Assembly (NCBI RefSeq): GCF_030408735.1 | Contig: NZ_CP047204.1 | Coordinates: forward strand, 2,542,001-2,606,000 | DNA length: 64,000 nt | Direction: 5' to 3' | Source: Corynebacterium faecale | GTDB taxonomy: Bacteria; Actinomycetota; Actinomycetes; Mycobacteriales; Mycobacteriaceae | In this document: positions 7,484 to 17,619 of the stretch, piece by piece | Numbering within the stretch: the first letter of the stretch is position 1 | Layout: each line of letters opens with the position of its first letter | Made by a program: the position numbers and the translations under genes | The notes under the pieces: model-generated | What the model was told of the DNA's origin: nothing | Database searches by the model: none | What the model saw: the letters and a program-made list of their open reading frames with translations, nothing else

Positions 7484-10400
7484 GTGTCTTTAAGCAAGGT
7501 TCCCTCCCACTACCTGAGGGCATCCGACGCGCCTCCCAAACGCACCCTGTGGGACATTCTGACTGACATTTCCACCAGGTACCCTGAGGCTGCCGCCATC
7601 GATGACGGCCAGGTGCTCACCTATGCGGAGTTGATGCAGGAGGTCACCGCTCTCGCATCCGAGATGCATGCGCAGGGTATCCGTCGTGGTGACCGGGTGG
7701 GAATCCGCATGCCTTCCGGCACGCGCGATCTGTATATCTCCATCCTGGCGACCCTTGCCGCTGGAGCCGCGTATGTGCCGGTCGATGCCGACGATCCGGA
7801 GGAACGCGCCGAGATGGTTTTCGGGGAAGCCCACATCAATGCGCTGTTTGATGCCACCGGCTTCCACATGATCAAGCCGACCCCGGGTGGGGATACCCGC
7901 CGTCCGCGCCTGGATGATACCGCGTGGATCATCTTCACCTCGGGTTCCACAGGTAAGCCCAAGGGTGTGGCTGTGTCTCACCGCTCGGCGGCCGCCTTCG
8001 TGGATGCGGAGGCCCAGATGTTCCTGGTGGATCATCCACAGGGTCCGCTCGGCCCGGAGGACCGCGTGCTCGCCGGCCTGTCGGTGGCATTCGATGCCTC
8101 CTGCGAAGAGATGTGGTTGGCCTGGGGTCACGGTGCCTGTTTGGTTCCGGCTCCTCGCTCGCTGGTGCGTTCCGGCATGGACCTCGGTCCGTGGCTGATC
8201 CGTCGCGATATCACCGTCGTGTCCACGGTGCCCACCCTCGCCGGCCTGTGGCCTGCGGAGGCCCTGGCGCATGTGCGCCTGCTGATTGTCGGCGGTGAGG
8301 CCTGTTCCCAGGAGCTGGTCGAACGCTTATCGACGGATGATCGTGAAGTATGGAACACCTATGGCCCCACTGAAGCCACGGTTGTTGCCTGTGGCACCCA
8401 GCTCTACCCCGGCAAGCCTGTCGGCATCGGCCTTCCACTCGCCGGTTGGGATCTCGTGGTGGTTGATGCTGACGGCCAGCCCGTCGGCATGGGTGAAGTC
8501 GGTGAACTCGTCATCGGCGGTGTGGGCCTGGCACGTTATCTCGACCCCGAGAAAGACCGCGAGAAATACGCTCCCCTGCCGAGTGTGGGATGGCACCGCG
8601 CCTACCGTTCCGGTGACCATGTCCGCCTGGAGGAGGATGGCCTCTATTTCATTGGTCGCGTTGATGATCAGGTGAAGATCGGTGGCCGCCGCATTGAGCT
8701 CGGTGAGGTCGATGCCAATGTGGCTGCCCTGCCGAATGTGCGTTCCTCCGCAGTCGTGGTGCAAACCACCGGCGCCGATGAGAAGGTGCTCGTGGCGTAT
8801 GTCTCGCTCGAGGACGAAGAGACCGGTTTCAACCATCGTGAAGCCTCCACACGCCTCGCTGAGATGATGCCCGCCGCCCTGGTTCCCCGCATCCACGTGA
8901 TGGAGGAACTCCCGGTGACCACCTCCGGCAAGGTGGATAAGAAATCCCTGCCGTGGCCGCTGCCCGGCACCACCGTGGAGGCCGAGGGCCTCAGCGAGAC
9001 GGAGAACTGGATCGCCGAACTCTGGGTTGATGTCCTCGGAACATCCGTGTCCGGCAATGATGCTGATTTCTTCTCCCTCGGTGGAACTTCCCTCGCTGCC
9101 GCCACCCTGGTGGGTCGCATCCGCGAGAAGGTCCCCACGGTGGCCGTGCGTGACCTCTATGATCACCCGCGTCTGGAGAAGCTCGCTGAGCGTGTGGAAT
9201 CAGTGGCCACTGACACAGGGGTATCACTCAGTGAAACCGCCACCACCGTCCGCCGGGATGTCACGCTCGTGCCCGCCGGTACCCGGATTGCCCAGAGTCT
9301 CATCCAGATCCCGATCATGACCCTGCAGGCTGCCCAGTGGATTGCCTGGTTGGCTCTGGGTAACAACATCATGGCGGGTCTGGGCTTCGACTGGGCCAGG
9401 CCCATCTCCTGGTGGCTGGTCATCGGACTCATTCTCATCTTCGCCACCCCGATCGGTCGCCTCCCCATCGGCGGCTGGGGTGCCCGTCTGCTCACCCGGG
9501 GCATCCAACCCGGCGACCATCCCCGTGGTGGTTCCGTACATCTGCGGATCTGGGCTGCGGAACGGCTCGCAGATGCCTCCGGTTCGCGCAATATTTCCGG
9601 TGCGACCTGGGTGAACTACTTCGCCCGTTCCCTCGGTGTGAGTGTGGGCAAGGGTGTGGATCTGCACTCCCTGCCACCGATCACCGGCATGCTCACCCTG
9701 GGTGACAATGTGTCCATCGAACAGGAGGTTGATCTCCGCGGATACTGGCTCGACGGCGATATCCTCCGACTGGGAACCATTGAGATCGGTCGGAACGCCC
9801 GCATCGGAGCCCGCTCCACGCTGTTACCCGGCACCGTCATCGGCGAAGGTGCGCACCTGCTGCCAGGTTCCACCGTCACCGGCGACAAGGACATCAAACC
9901 CGGTTCCCGCTGGGCTGGATCCCCGGCGCAGAAGGTGGGCCGCGCGAAGCACCGCTTCCCCCAGGAACACCCACCACGGCGTACCCGCTGGGTTCCGGTA
10001 TTCGGGGCCACCTCGATGCTGTTGTCCCTCCTTCCATTGGCGGCCATCGGTGTAGGTGCGGTGGTGACGTTGTGGTTGGCGTCGATAAGCTCTCTGACCC
10101 TTGTCTGGGGCGTGCTGCTATTTGCCACCGTCGGCGCGCTGGCCGCGTTTGTGGCTTACACCGTGGCCATCTGGGTGCTGGTGCGGCTGCTGAGCATTGG
10201 CGTTCGGGGTGCCATCACGCCGGTGAGGTCCAGGCTCGGTTGGCAGGTGTGGGCGATTGAACGCCTGATGGATGATGCCCGCACGTATCTCTTCCCGCTG
10301 TATGCGGCGCAGCTGACCCCGATGTGGTTCCGCAGTCTGGGCGCGAAGATCGGCAAGGATGTGGAGATCTCCACCGCCGTGATGGTGCCCAAGCTCGCCG

Positions 10401-11365
10401 AGATCCGCGAAGGTGCCTTCCTGGCCGATGACACCCTCATCGGTGGTTATGAACTGGGTAATGGCTGGCTGCTCACTGGTGAAACCAAGATTGGTAAGCG
10501 TTCCTTCCTGGGTAACTCCGGTATCGCCGGGCCTGAACGGAAACTGGGCAAGAACTCACTGGTGGCGGTTCTCTCCTCCACGCCGAAGAAGGCCAAGGCA
10601 AGCTCAAACTGGTGGGGTTCCCCGCCGGAGCGCATGCGCCGCGTCACCGTCGAGGTCGACGAGGGTGAGGCCAAGACCTACAACCCCGGTATGAGCGTCA
10701 AGATCTCCCGTGGTCTCATTGAAACCGCCCGTCTCTTAGCCCCGATGATGTCCGGTGTGCTCGCGGCTCTAACTCTTGTGATTCTGCAGTGGTTCACCAT
10801 GACCTATGGGTTGTGGGCGGCCTGGCTGGTCGGTGGACTGGTGCTCATGGCTGTGGGTGTGCTCGCCATGGCGCTGACCGTGGTGGTCAAGTGGATCTGC
10901 GTGGGCAAACACAAACCCGCCGACCACCCACTGTTCAGCTGGTTCGTCTGGCTCAATGAACTCCAGGACACCTTCGTGGAAACCGTCGCCGGCCCCTGGT
11001 TCCTCATCCCGAACCTGGGCACGGGCAGCCTCAACCTCGGCCTCAGGGCCCTCGGCGCGCACATCGGAAAGGGCGCCTGGATCGAGAGCTACTGGTTCCC
11101 CGAAACCGACCTCTGCCACATCGGCCGCGGCGCCACGGTGGGTCCCGGCACCGTCGTGCAGACGCACCTCTTCCAGGACCGCGTGATGAGCCTGGACACC
11201 GTCACCGTCGCCGACGGCGCCACCCTGGGCGACCACTCCGTGGCCCTTCCGGCCTCGCTTATCGACGCCTCCGCCACCATCGGTCCAGGTTCCCTGGTCA
11301 TGCGCGGCGACCGCGTCCCCGCCAACACCCGTTGGCAGGGCAACCCGATCGAGCCGTGGATCTAA
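7484..11365 (+). CDS. Pls/PosA-like single-module NRPS (A-PCP-membrane acyltransferase repeats)
   Basis: A 1293-residue protein starting at GTG. The adenylation domain (about 25-490) has the core motifs FTSGSTGKPKGVAVSH (151-166), FDASCEEMW (203-211), YGPTEATV (293-300), GRVDDQVKIGGRRIELGE (391-408) and SGKVDKK (481-487). The carrier domain has SLGGTSLAA with Ser536 for phosphopantetheine. The remaining roughly 690 residues alternate membrane helices with three left-handed beta-helix (hexapeptide) acyltransferase-like blocks, near 735-830, 955-1030 and 1165-1290. This is the architecture of epsilon-poly-lysine synthetase-type enzymes, which polymerise one amino acid at the membrane. The Glu in FDASCEEMW would suit a basic amino acid, but substrate assignment is only inference. 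Two copies of the 11-mer near the N-terminal and middle parts and one near the end lie in this gene. Confidence 0.85.
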   Translation: MSLSKVPSHYLRASDAPPKRTLWDILTDISTRYPEAAAIDDGQVLTYAELMQEVTALASEMHAQGIRRGDRVGIRMPSGTRDLYISILATLAAGAAYVPVDADDPEERAEMVFGEAHINALFDATGFHMIKPTPGGDTRRPRLDDTAWIIFTSGSTGKPKGVAVSHRSAAAFVDAEAQMFLVDHPQGPLGPEDRVLAGLSVAFDASCEEMWLAWGHGACLVPAPRSLVRSGMDLGPWLIRRDITVVSTVPTLAGLWPAEALAHVRLLIVGGEACSQELVERLSTDDREVWNTYGPTEATVVACGTQLYPGKPVGIGLPLAGWDLVVVDADGQPVGMGEVGELVIGGVGLARYLDPEKDREKYAPLPSVGWHRAYRSGDHVRLEEDGLYFIGRVDDQVKIGGRRIELGEVDANVAALPNVRSSAVVVQTTGADEKVLVAYVSLEDEETGFNHREASTRLAEMMPAALVPRIHVMEELPVTTSGKVDKKSLPWPLPGTTVEAEGLSETENWIAELWVDVLGTSVSGNDADFFSLGGTSLAAATLVGRIREKVPTVAVRDLYDHPRLEKLAERVESVATDTGVSLSETATTVRRDVTLVPAGTRIAQSLIQIPIMTLQAAQWIAWLALGNNIMAGLGFDWARPISWWLVIGLILIFATPIGRLPIGGWGARLLTRGIQPGDHPRGGSVHLRIWAAERLADASGSRNISGATWVNYFARSLGVSVGKGVDLHSLPPITGMLTLGDNVSIEQEVDLRGYWLDGDILRLGTIEIGRNARIGARSTLLPGTVIGEGAHLLPGSTVTGDKDIKPGSRWAGSPAQKVGRAKHRFPQEHPPRRTRWVPVFGATSMLLSLLPLAAIGVGAVVTLWLASISSLTLVWGVLLFATVGALAAFVAYTVAIWVLVRLLSIGVRGAITPVRSRLGWQVWAIERLMDDARTYLFPLYAAQLTPMWFRSLGAKIGKDVEISTAVMVPKLAEIREGAFLADDTLIGGYELGNGWLLTGETKIGKRSFLGNSGIAGPERKLGKNSLVAVLSSTPKKAKASSNWWGSPPERMRRVTVEVDEGEAKTYNPGMSVKISRGLIETARLLAPMMSGVLAALTLVILQWFTMTYGLWAAWLVGGLVLMAVGVLAMALTVVVKWICVGKHKPADHPLFSWFVWLNELQDTFVETVAGPWFLIPNLGTGSLNLGLRALGAHIGKGAWIESYWFPETDLCHIGRGATVGPGTVVQTHLFQDRVMSLDTVTVADGATLGDHSVALPASLIDASATIGPGSLVMRGDRVPANTRWQGNPIEPWI
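8325..8335 (+). repeat. GCTTATCGACG motif copy 3
   Basis: In the NRPS gene, read CGC-TTA-TCG-ACG. It uses TTA, a leucine codon rarely seen in this GC-rich gene. It has no CC-rich flank. Confidence 0.75.
10080..10090 (-). repeat. GCTTATCGACG motif copy 4
   Basis: In the NRPS gene but on the opposite strand, read by the gene as GCG-TCG-ATA-AGC. It includes the very rare isoleucine codon ATA. 3' flank CCA. Confidence 0.75.
11257..11267 (+). repeat. GCTTATCGACG motif copy 5
   Basis: Near the 3' end of the NRPS gene, read TCG-CTT-ATC-GAC-GCC (Ser-Leu-Ile-Asp-Ala). 3' flank CCT. Confidence 0.75.
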
Positions 11366-11370
11366 GCTGT

Positions 11371-11416
11371 AAATAACAAAACACGAACAACCCTGTTGTT
11401 CGTGTTTTTGTTATTT
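11371..11416. terminator. Bidirectional terminator, NRPS / ppk2
   Basis: A 20-bp near-perfect stem (AAATAACAAAACACGAACAA with its complement, one extra A) around a CCCTG loop, with T-rich ends in both directions. It lies between convergent genes. Confidence 0.88.
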
Positions 11417-11420
11417 GTGC

Positions 11421-12320
11421 CTAGTCACCGATCTGGTCACGCCCACGGAGGACGATCTTAGGATCTGGTTCCCCCACCACGTCATAGTCCTTGTCGGTGT
11501 AATCGAACTTGGACAGGACATAACGCATGGCATTGATGCGGGCGCGCTTCTTGTCATTCGACTTGATGGTGATCCAGGGGGACTCATCGGTGTCGGTGTA
11601 CCGGAACTGCTCTTCCTTTGCGCGGGTGTAGTCATCCCACTTATCCAGGGAGGCCAGATCCATCGGAGACAACTTCCACTGACGCACCGGGTCCACCTGG
11701 CGGATGGCGAAACGGGTGCGCTGTTCCTTACGCGTCACGGAGAACCACAGCTTGGTCAGGGAGATTCCTGAACCCAGGAGCATGTTCTCCAACATGGGGA
11801 CCTCACGCAGGAACTCCGCGTGCTGTGATTCGGTGCAGAAGCCCATGACACGCTCTACACCGGAGCGGTTGTACCAGGAGCGGTCGAAGAAGACGATTTC
11901 ACCGGCAGCAGGGAAATGCTGGATATAACGCTGGAAGTACCAGGAGGTGGATTCCCGTGGGGAAGGCTTTTCCAACGCCACGGTGCGGGCACCACGGGGG
12001 TTGAGGTGCTCATTGAAGCGCTTGATGCTGCCGCCCTTGCCGGCGGCGTCACGGCCCTCAAACAAAATGATGTGGCGCTGGCCGGTTTCCTTGGTCCAGT
12101 TCTGCCACTTCAGCAGTTCGATCTGAAGGCCGCGTTTAATCCGCTCGTATTCCTCACGGGTCATACGCTCTTCATAAGGGTAATTCTCACGCCACGTTTC
12201 AATGGACGTGCCATCTGGCCGCAGGAGTATCGGATCATCCTCGTCGGAGTCGTCTACGATGTACCCGTCGGTCTGGGCGAGGTCGATGACGGGAAGATCA
12301 TTCTCAGTGGTTTCAGCCAT
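11421..12320 (-). CDS. ppk2: Polyphosphate kinase 2 (PPK2 class)
   Basis: PPK2 enzymes transfer phosphate between polyphosphate and nucleoside di- or monophosphates. The protein (299 residues) has the P-loop segment FEGRDAAGKGGSIKRF and the Walker B/lid region FFDRSWYNRSGVERVMGF, both hallmarks of PPK2. The one-domain length fits class I, which acts on GDP/ADP. The ATG at 12320 is chosen because a perfect -10 box (TAGAAT, 12333-12328) lies seven bases upstream. That predicts a leaderless mRNA; an in-frame ATG at 12377 is less likely. The position next to porA-porH-groEL2 matches the C. glutamicum arrangement as I recall it. Confidence 0.88.
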   Translation of the reverse strand: MAETTENDLPVIDLAQTDGYIVDDSDEDDPILLRPDGTSIETWRENYPYEERMTREEYERIKRGLQIELLKWQNWTKETGQRHIILFEGRDAAGKGGSIKRFNEHLNPRGARTVALEKPSPRESTSWYFQRYIQHFPAAGEIVFFDRSWYNRSGVERVMGFCTESQHAEFLREVPMLENMLLGSGISLTKLWFSVTRKEQRTRFAIRQVDPVRQWKLSPMDLASLDKWDDYTRAKEEQFRYTDTDESPWITIKSNDKKRARINAMRYVLSKFDYTDKDYDVVGEPDPKIVLRGRDQIGD

Positions 12321-12327
12321 GAAGTGG

Positions 12328-12333
12328 ATTCTA
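12328..12333 (-). promoter_or_regulatory. -10 box of ppk2 (leaderless)
   Basis: TAGAAT on the reverse strand, seven bases before the ATG at 12320. The -35 region is weak. Confidence 0.5.
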
Positions 12334-12396
12334 CCCACTGCGGAAGTTTTGAGCGCGTTAACGTCAGAGTTCCCCATTACCTGGGAACAGAAATGC

Positions 12397-12432
12397 GAAA
12401 AGCTCCAATCCTTTTAAGGATTGGAGCTTTTC
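12397..12432 (-). terminator. Terminator after porA
   Basis: A 17-bp stem (GAAAAGCTCCAATCCTT with its complement) and a tiny loop, starting and ending in A/T runs. It lies 30 bases beyond the porA stop and insulates ppk2 from the highly expressed porin transcript. Confidence 0.85.
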
Positions 12433-12462
12433 AGATCTCATTACGCCGGGGCGTAAGAAGAA

Positions 12463-12600
12463 TTAGCCCAGCAGACCCAGCAGCTTAGCTACGTTGTCAG
12501 CCCAGTCACCAGCGGTCTTCAGGATTGCGAAGACGGAGCCGAAAAGGCCGGTGGAGGAAAGCTCGGAAACGTTGGTGAGGAAGTCAGTTACATCCTGCAT
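12463..12600 (-). CDS. porA: Cell-wall channel protein PorA (45 aa)
   Basis: A very short gene encoding 45 residues. It begins MQDVTDFLTNVSELSSTG and ends in AKLLGLLG, like the 45-residue C. glutamicum PorA, whose C-terminus also reads LLG as I recall. It has no signal peptide. Corynebacterial PorA forms the main cation-selective pore of the mycolate outer membrane together with PorH, and both are O-mycoloylated on Ser in C. glutamicum. A strong AGAAGGAGA Shine-Dalgarno lies six bases before the ATG. The gene follows porH by 82 bases and precedes a strong terminator. Confidence 0.9.
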   Translation of the reverse strand: MQDVTDFLTNVSELSSTGLFGSVFAILKTAGDWADNVAKLLGLLG

Positions 12601-12682
12601 GTGATTCTCCTTCTAGAGATTTCAGAGATTTTGTTAGTTGAAATTTGACTCTGAGAAATCTACCCAGCAGTCAAGGCAGCAA

Positions 12683-12856
12683 TTAGCTGGAGAGGTTGCC
12701 TGCAGCGTCGCCGGTGGTCTCGGTCAGATCACCGAAGTTGGTGAAGAAGCTGACGATTGCGTTCAGCAGGTTCGGGATGTTCTGCAGAGCAGGGCCGAGG
12801 TTCTTGCCGAGGGTAGCGAAGTCGGACAGGTTGTCCTTGAGAAGGGAAAGATCCAC
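12683..12856 (-). CDS. porH: Cell-wall channel protein PorH (57 aa)
   Basis: The reading frame could start at an ATG at 12883. The GTG at 12856 is the right start: it has AAGGAG seven bases upstream and yields 57 residues, the known PorH length, beginning (M)DLSLLKDNLSDFATLGKN. Acidic amphipathic helix character, NIPNLLNAIVSFFTNFGD and the terminal NLSS match C. glutamicum PorH. PorH was described as a cell-wall pore protein in C. efficiens and C. callunae and forms hetero-oligomeric channels with PorA. No signal peptide is present. Confidence 0.9.
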   Translation of the reverse strand: MDLSLLKDNLSDFATLGKNLGPALQNIPNLLNAIVSFFTNFGDLTETTGDAAGNLSS

Positions 12857-12935
12857 GAGAAATCTCCTTGAGAGGACCAGCAAAGGAGCTGGTGATGGTT
12901 GCCAGTTTGCTGACGCCCTCAGGACGTCACCTCAC

Positions 12936-12964
12936 TATTGAAGCACATATTTAAGGGCCGTCAA
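12936..12964 (-). promoter_or_regulatory. Putative porH-porA promoter
   Basis: Reverse-strand TTGACG (12964-12959) and TCAATA (12941-12936) with a 17-base spacer, ending 79 bases before the porH GTG. The -35 is near consensus and the -10 is moderate. Confidence 0.4.
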
Positions 12965-13237
12965 GGTGAAAAATAAAGTTTTCTCAGCGCCCCGTGACCA
13001 TTTAAGAGTGAATGCAAAATTTGTTCATCTGATGTTCAAGATAGCCCTTGAGCTGGTGTTATTTAAAAAACGGGGAGGTTTTTTCACCAGAATGGCTGCC
13101 ATTTGGGCAGGGTTGTGTAACGACCAGCTGAGAACCTTCGATTAAGGCCCGGCGAGCTGGAAGCAGATCTGAGAATCACCCAAAAACGGGGGTGATTTCA
13201 GGGGTTATCTAAATAAATTGGGTAAGAAAGTTGCCCA
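12965..13237. other. Intergenic region groEL2 / porH
   Basis: AT-rich non-coding stretch. It contains a 7-bp inverted repeat AAAAAAC/GTTTTTT around GGGGAG (13065-13084) and a short palindrome AATGG-CTG-CCATT near 13091. No ORF with a ribosome-binding site is visible. It probably carries upstream control elements of the abundantly expressed porin genes. Confidence 0.4.
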
Positions 13238-13283
13238 TAAAGATGTGCCCCGCACACACCGCGAGGCGCGTGCGGGGCACATC
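13238..13283 (-). terminator. groEL2 terminator
   Basis: A perfect 14-bp stem (GATGTGCCCCGCAC at 13242-13255 with its complement at 13270-13283), followed on the reverse strand by a T-containing tail. Confidence 0.85.
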
Positions 13284-13308
13284 AAATGAGGAATGGATCA
13301 GGGGAAGC

Positions 13309-14991
<1,683 letters not shown>

Positions 14992-15072
14992 TCATCCACC
15001 CGACGGGCGCCCGCGACGGCACGGTTAGTGAGTGTGGACCAACCTCACCCGCCAGATAGTTCATGATCATTT

Positions 15073-15099
15073 TTGGCACTCATACGAGGTAAGTGCTAG
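15073..15099. promoter_or_regulatory. CIRCE element, imperfect copy
   Basis: TTGGCACTC, 9 bases, AAGTGCTAG. It matches CIRCE (TTAGCACTC-N9-GAGTGCTAA) with a few deviations and is the copy nearer to groEL2. It is a probable HrcA binding site. Confidence 0.8.
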
Positions 15100-15107
15100 C
15101 TCCTTTT

Positions 15108-15134
15108 CTAGCACTCGCAGTGGTCGAGTGCAAG
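15108..15134. promoter_or_regulatory. CIRCE element, main copy
   Basis: CTAGCACTC, 9 bases, GAGTGCAAG. It shows correct half-site spacing and nearly consensus half-sites. It starts eight bases beyond the first copy, so two HrcA dimers could bind side by side over the groEL2 promoter. Confidence 0.88.
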
Positions 15135-15191
15135 CTTTGGAGCTCTGATCTGGGGGAAGTTCGCTAGAGGCTGATAAGGGGGTGATTTCCC

Positions 15192-15205
15192 GGGGGTCAG
15201 CCCCC
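15192..15205 (-). terminator. Possible weak terminator of the nine-gene operon
   Basis: GGGGG-TCAG-CCCCC hairpin 15 bases after the last stop codon of the operon. No T-run follows, so efficient termination is uncertain. Confidence 0.3.
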
Positions 15206-15219
15206 ACCAACCACATCCT

Positions 15220-15441
15220 CTAAGGCAACCTCGTGTCCACAGCTACTCCCTGGGCCCGTGACCAGAAGTAGACCATGAGCAGGGTGATGAGGATGACGGC
15301 GAGGACACCTGTGCCCACCCACAGAACTGTGGCGCGATTACGGGCACGTCGCTTCTGCTTCCGATCAACCTCCGCCTCATCCTCAGCCCGCAACACATCC
15401 AGTTTCACAGCTTCCATATCTTGGAAACTCACTTGAACCAC
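15220..15441 (-). CDS. Small membrane protein, last gene of GTPase/tubulin operon
   Basis: A 73-residue protein with a charged N-terminal half (DEAEVDRKQKRRARNR) and one transmembrane helix (about residues 39-61, TVLWVGTGVLAVILITLLMV). Positive charges before the helix place the N-terminus in the cytoplasm. A GTG start at 15441 overlaps the GTPase gene by 13 bases; an ATG at 15417 is an alternative. It may anchor the upstream GTPase to the membrane. Not recognised as a named family. Confidence 0.65.
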   Translation of the reverse strand: MVQVSFQDMEAVKLDVLRAEDEAEVDRKQKRRARNRATVLWVGTGVLAVILITLLMVYFWSRAQGVAVDTRLP

Positions 15442-16658
15442 CTCCAGAATCCACGCTTCTTTGTCTTTTCTTCCACTTCATCAGACTCAATCGACGGTGT
15501 GCTCTCCGGGGACACCATGCCGAGGAGATTTCCCTGGCGCTGCACCGGTACCCGTGGAGCATCCAACCCTTCCAGGAGACCAATCTCGGAGAAGAGTTCC
15601 CGCAGGGGATCAAGGCACCGGAAAGGTGCGATACCGCTGCGGTTGATGCGGTCGCCTTCAGGGCTGGCACCCAGGGGCGATACCGCAAAGCACTGGAAAG
15701 GATAGGGCTCCTCCCCGAGCAGTGACTGGTTCAGCTGGTTGAGCAGGTGGGTGGCATCCAGGCACTGCAGCATACTGCGGATCTCCAGGTCGAGGAGCTC
15801 ACCGCCAATGCGGTCATAGGGACCATCCAATGGCGCACTGTCCCGGCGAAAAGTCGCACCGAAATTGCTCATCACACGCTGCCAGTTCACCATATTGGGT
15901 CCTGTGTAGTGCAGGTGGTCCTGGTTCACTTCCGCGAGCTGCTGCATGGTGTCGAATTTTGACATGCACAGGGAGATCTTGGGGCGGTGCTCCGCGCCCA
16001 GTACCCGGAGTACGTTCCGCAGGACCACCATCGGCCCGTCAGTGTCCACCTCGTGGGTGGGAACTGACCCTTCCAACATCTGTCGGATCCTGGGTACGGA
16101 CATCGGGTCGAAGAGGAAGAGAATACGGTCGGCATTCTGGAAGAACTCCAGTTCTGACTCCCGATCTGAGAAGTTCTCCTCCTGGAGGTCCTCACCGGCG
16201 ACATCACGAAATACCACGAAGAGCCGCTGCTCCGGGTGGTTCGAGGTGGAGATATCAAAGATGAGGGGGCGCTGTTGATGAGCATCGGGGGCAGATGCCG
16301 GTGGGGTCGGCGGCAGGAGTCCCATTTGTTCAAAGAGGGGCTTTTCGTACTTCTCCTGGTAGATCCGCCGGGTGTGTTCATCGGCATAGGAGAAGGAGCC
16401 GCCATTGGCCACGACGAGTTTACGCAGGAGTTTTACAATCACTGCGATGTACATGCTCTTGCCGGAGGAACGGTCACCGGCCATCGCGAAGGTCAGGGTG
16501 CCGGACTTCTGCCATCCTTCCGGAAGAGTTGCGTCAAAGGCGGTGGCGTCGACGAAGGGAGAAGACGTCATCTCCGGATCCGGCAGCTCCTTGAAAGTGA
16601 AAGGGCAGCGGGTGGGCAACAAGCCGGAAGCCGGTTGCTGTAGTTCAGGAGTGGTCAT
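15429..16658 (-). CDS. TRAFAC-type GTPase (double-GTPase-2-like)
   Basis: A 409-residue predicted GTPase. G1/P-loop is GDRSSGKS at 61-68, G3 is DVAGED at 152-157 (preceded by a hydrophobic strand VVF), and a G4-like SKFD lies at 233-236 (canonical NKxD). The N-terminal residues 15-30 (RCPFTFKELPDPE) precede the G domain. The neighbouring GAP1-like gene fits the DO-GTPase2 family of GTPase-associated NTP-dependent systems described by comparative genomics. There is no membrane segment. Its start lies two bases after the vWA gene stop (TGACATG). It likely acts as the switch of the complex encoded by this operon; its biological role is unknown. Confidence 0.75.
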   Translation of the reverse strand: MTTPELQQPASGLLPTRCPFTFKELPDPEMTSSPFVDATAFDATLPEGWQKSGTLTFAMAGDRSSGKSMYIAVIVKLLRKLVVANGGSFSYADEHTRRIYQEKYEKPLFEQMGLLPPTPPASAPDAHQQRPLIFDISTSNHPEQRLFVVFRDVAGEDLQEENFSDRESELEFFQNADRILFLFDPMSVPRIRQMLEGSVPTHEVDTDGPMVVLRNVLRVLGAEHRPKISLCMSKFDTMQQLAEVNQDHLHYTGPNMVNWQRVMSNFGATFRRDSAPLDGPYDRIGGELLDLEIRSMLQCLDATHLLNQLNQSLLGEEPYPFQCFAVSPLGASPEGDRINRSGIAPFRCLDPLRELFSEIGLLEGLDAPRVPVQRQGNLLGMVSPESTPSIESDEVEEKTKKRGFWRWFK

Positions 16659-16659
16659 G

Positions 16660-17619
16660 TCAGTGGTCCTCTCGCGGTGCAGATCCGGTCAGGGCGTCAA
16701 ACATCTGACGTACCGGAGCAGCCAGCAGACGCTGGTCATGGTTCTTGATTGCGCTGATGAGCATGGGATCAAAATGGGTCGTACTGGTCCGGTGATCCAC
16801 CAGTGGTTTCCGGGAGCTGAGGACATGCATCCGGTTGGGCAGCTTCAGCACCTCCGCGGGGATATCATCCGAGATCACCACCACTGATTCATCAGGTGGG
16901 ATCTGATAAAGGTCTGAGTTCCACCCGACCTCCCGGACCGGGGTGAACCTCTCAGAGAGGCTGCTGATCTCCTCCGGGTTTTCCACGCGAACTCTGGGGT
17001 CAGAAGAGCTGCTGGTCATCAGGCTGATGGAATGTCCGGAGCTCAGCACGGAGAGGACACCTGCGGCGAAGGAACACATTGTCTCGAAGGTATCGCGGTC
17101 GGTGCTGAACTTCATCGAGGCGGTCTTATCCACCAATACCGTGACATTGACGCGGGTGACGTCGGTGGAACCGTCCTTGTCCATAGACCGACCCAGTGCG
17201 GAGCGGATCCCGGAAGCTTCCGTGTCCAGTGAACTGTCATTGCTGACATCGCCTGCCTGCAGACGCAGCAGGTCTCCGGCCGGGAACAGGTGGAGGACCG
17301 GGATGGAACGGAGCCCGCCGATCGGGTAGGTCGGCAACTGCAGGGTGATCTCCTGGTTACCGGCGCCCTGGATGACGACCGAGGCGTACACCTTGGCACC
17401 GGAGGGGAATTCACCCCTGCTACTGTCCGGGAAGACCGTGACCTCTGTGTTGCCCTGCGGATTGCGGATCCACCAGGTGTTACCACGGCGATTGCTCTCT
17501 GCCGCGGGGATCTCAACCCTGAAGGCCACGTCCCCGCTGACATCGAATTCCAGACGTGCGGAGAACCCTTCACGGGCCACGTCATAGGTCTGGTTTGAGC
17601 CCAGCCGAATGACACTCAT
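16660..17619 (-). CDS. von Willebrand factor A-like protein of GTPase operon
   Basis: A 319-residue protein. The first 120 residues form a beta-rich domain. From about residue 155 a vWA fold follows, with VNVTVLVDKTASMKF, where DKTAS (164-168) stands for the metal-ion-dependent adhesion site DxSxS with Thr at the second position. There is no signal peptide, so it is probably cytoplasmic. vWA domains of this type often partner with AAA or GTPase switches. The start codon overlaps the GAP1-like stop (ATGA). Confidence 0.7.
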   Translation of the reverse strand: MSVIRLGSNQTYDVAREGFSARLEFDVSGDVAFRVEIPAAESNRRGNTWWIRNPQGNTEVTVFPDSSRGEFPSGAKVYASVVIQGAGNQEITLQLPTYPIGGLRSIPVLHLFPAGDLLRLQAGDVSNDSSLDTEASGIRSALGRSMDKDGSTDVTRVNVTVLVDKTASMKFSTDRDTFETMCSFAAGVLSVLSSGHSISLMTSSSSDPRVRVENPEEISSLSERFTPVREVGWNSDLYQIPPDESVVVISDDIPAEVLKLPNRMHVLSSRKPLVDHRTSTTHFDPMLISAIKNHDQRLLAAPVRQMFDALTGSAPREDH

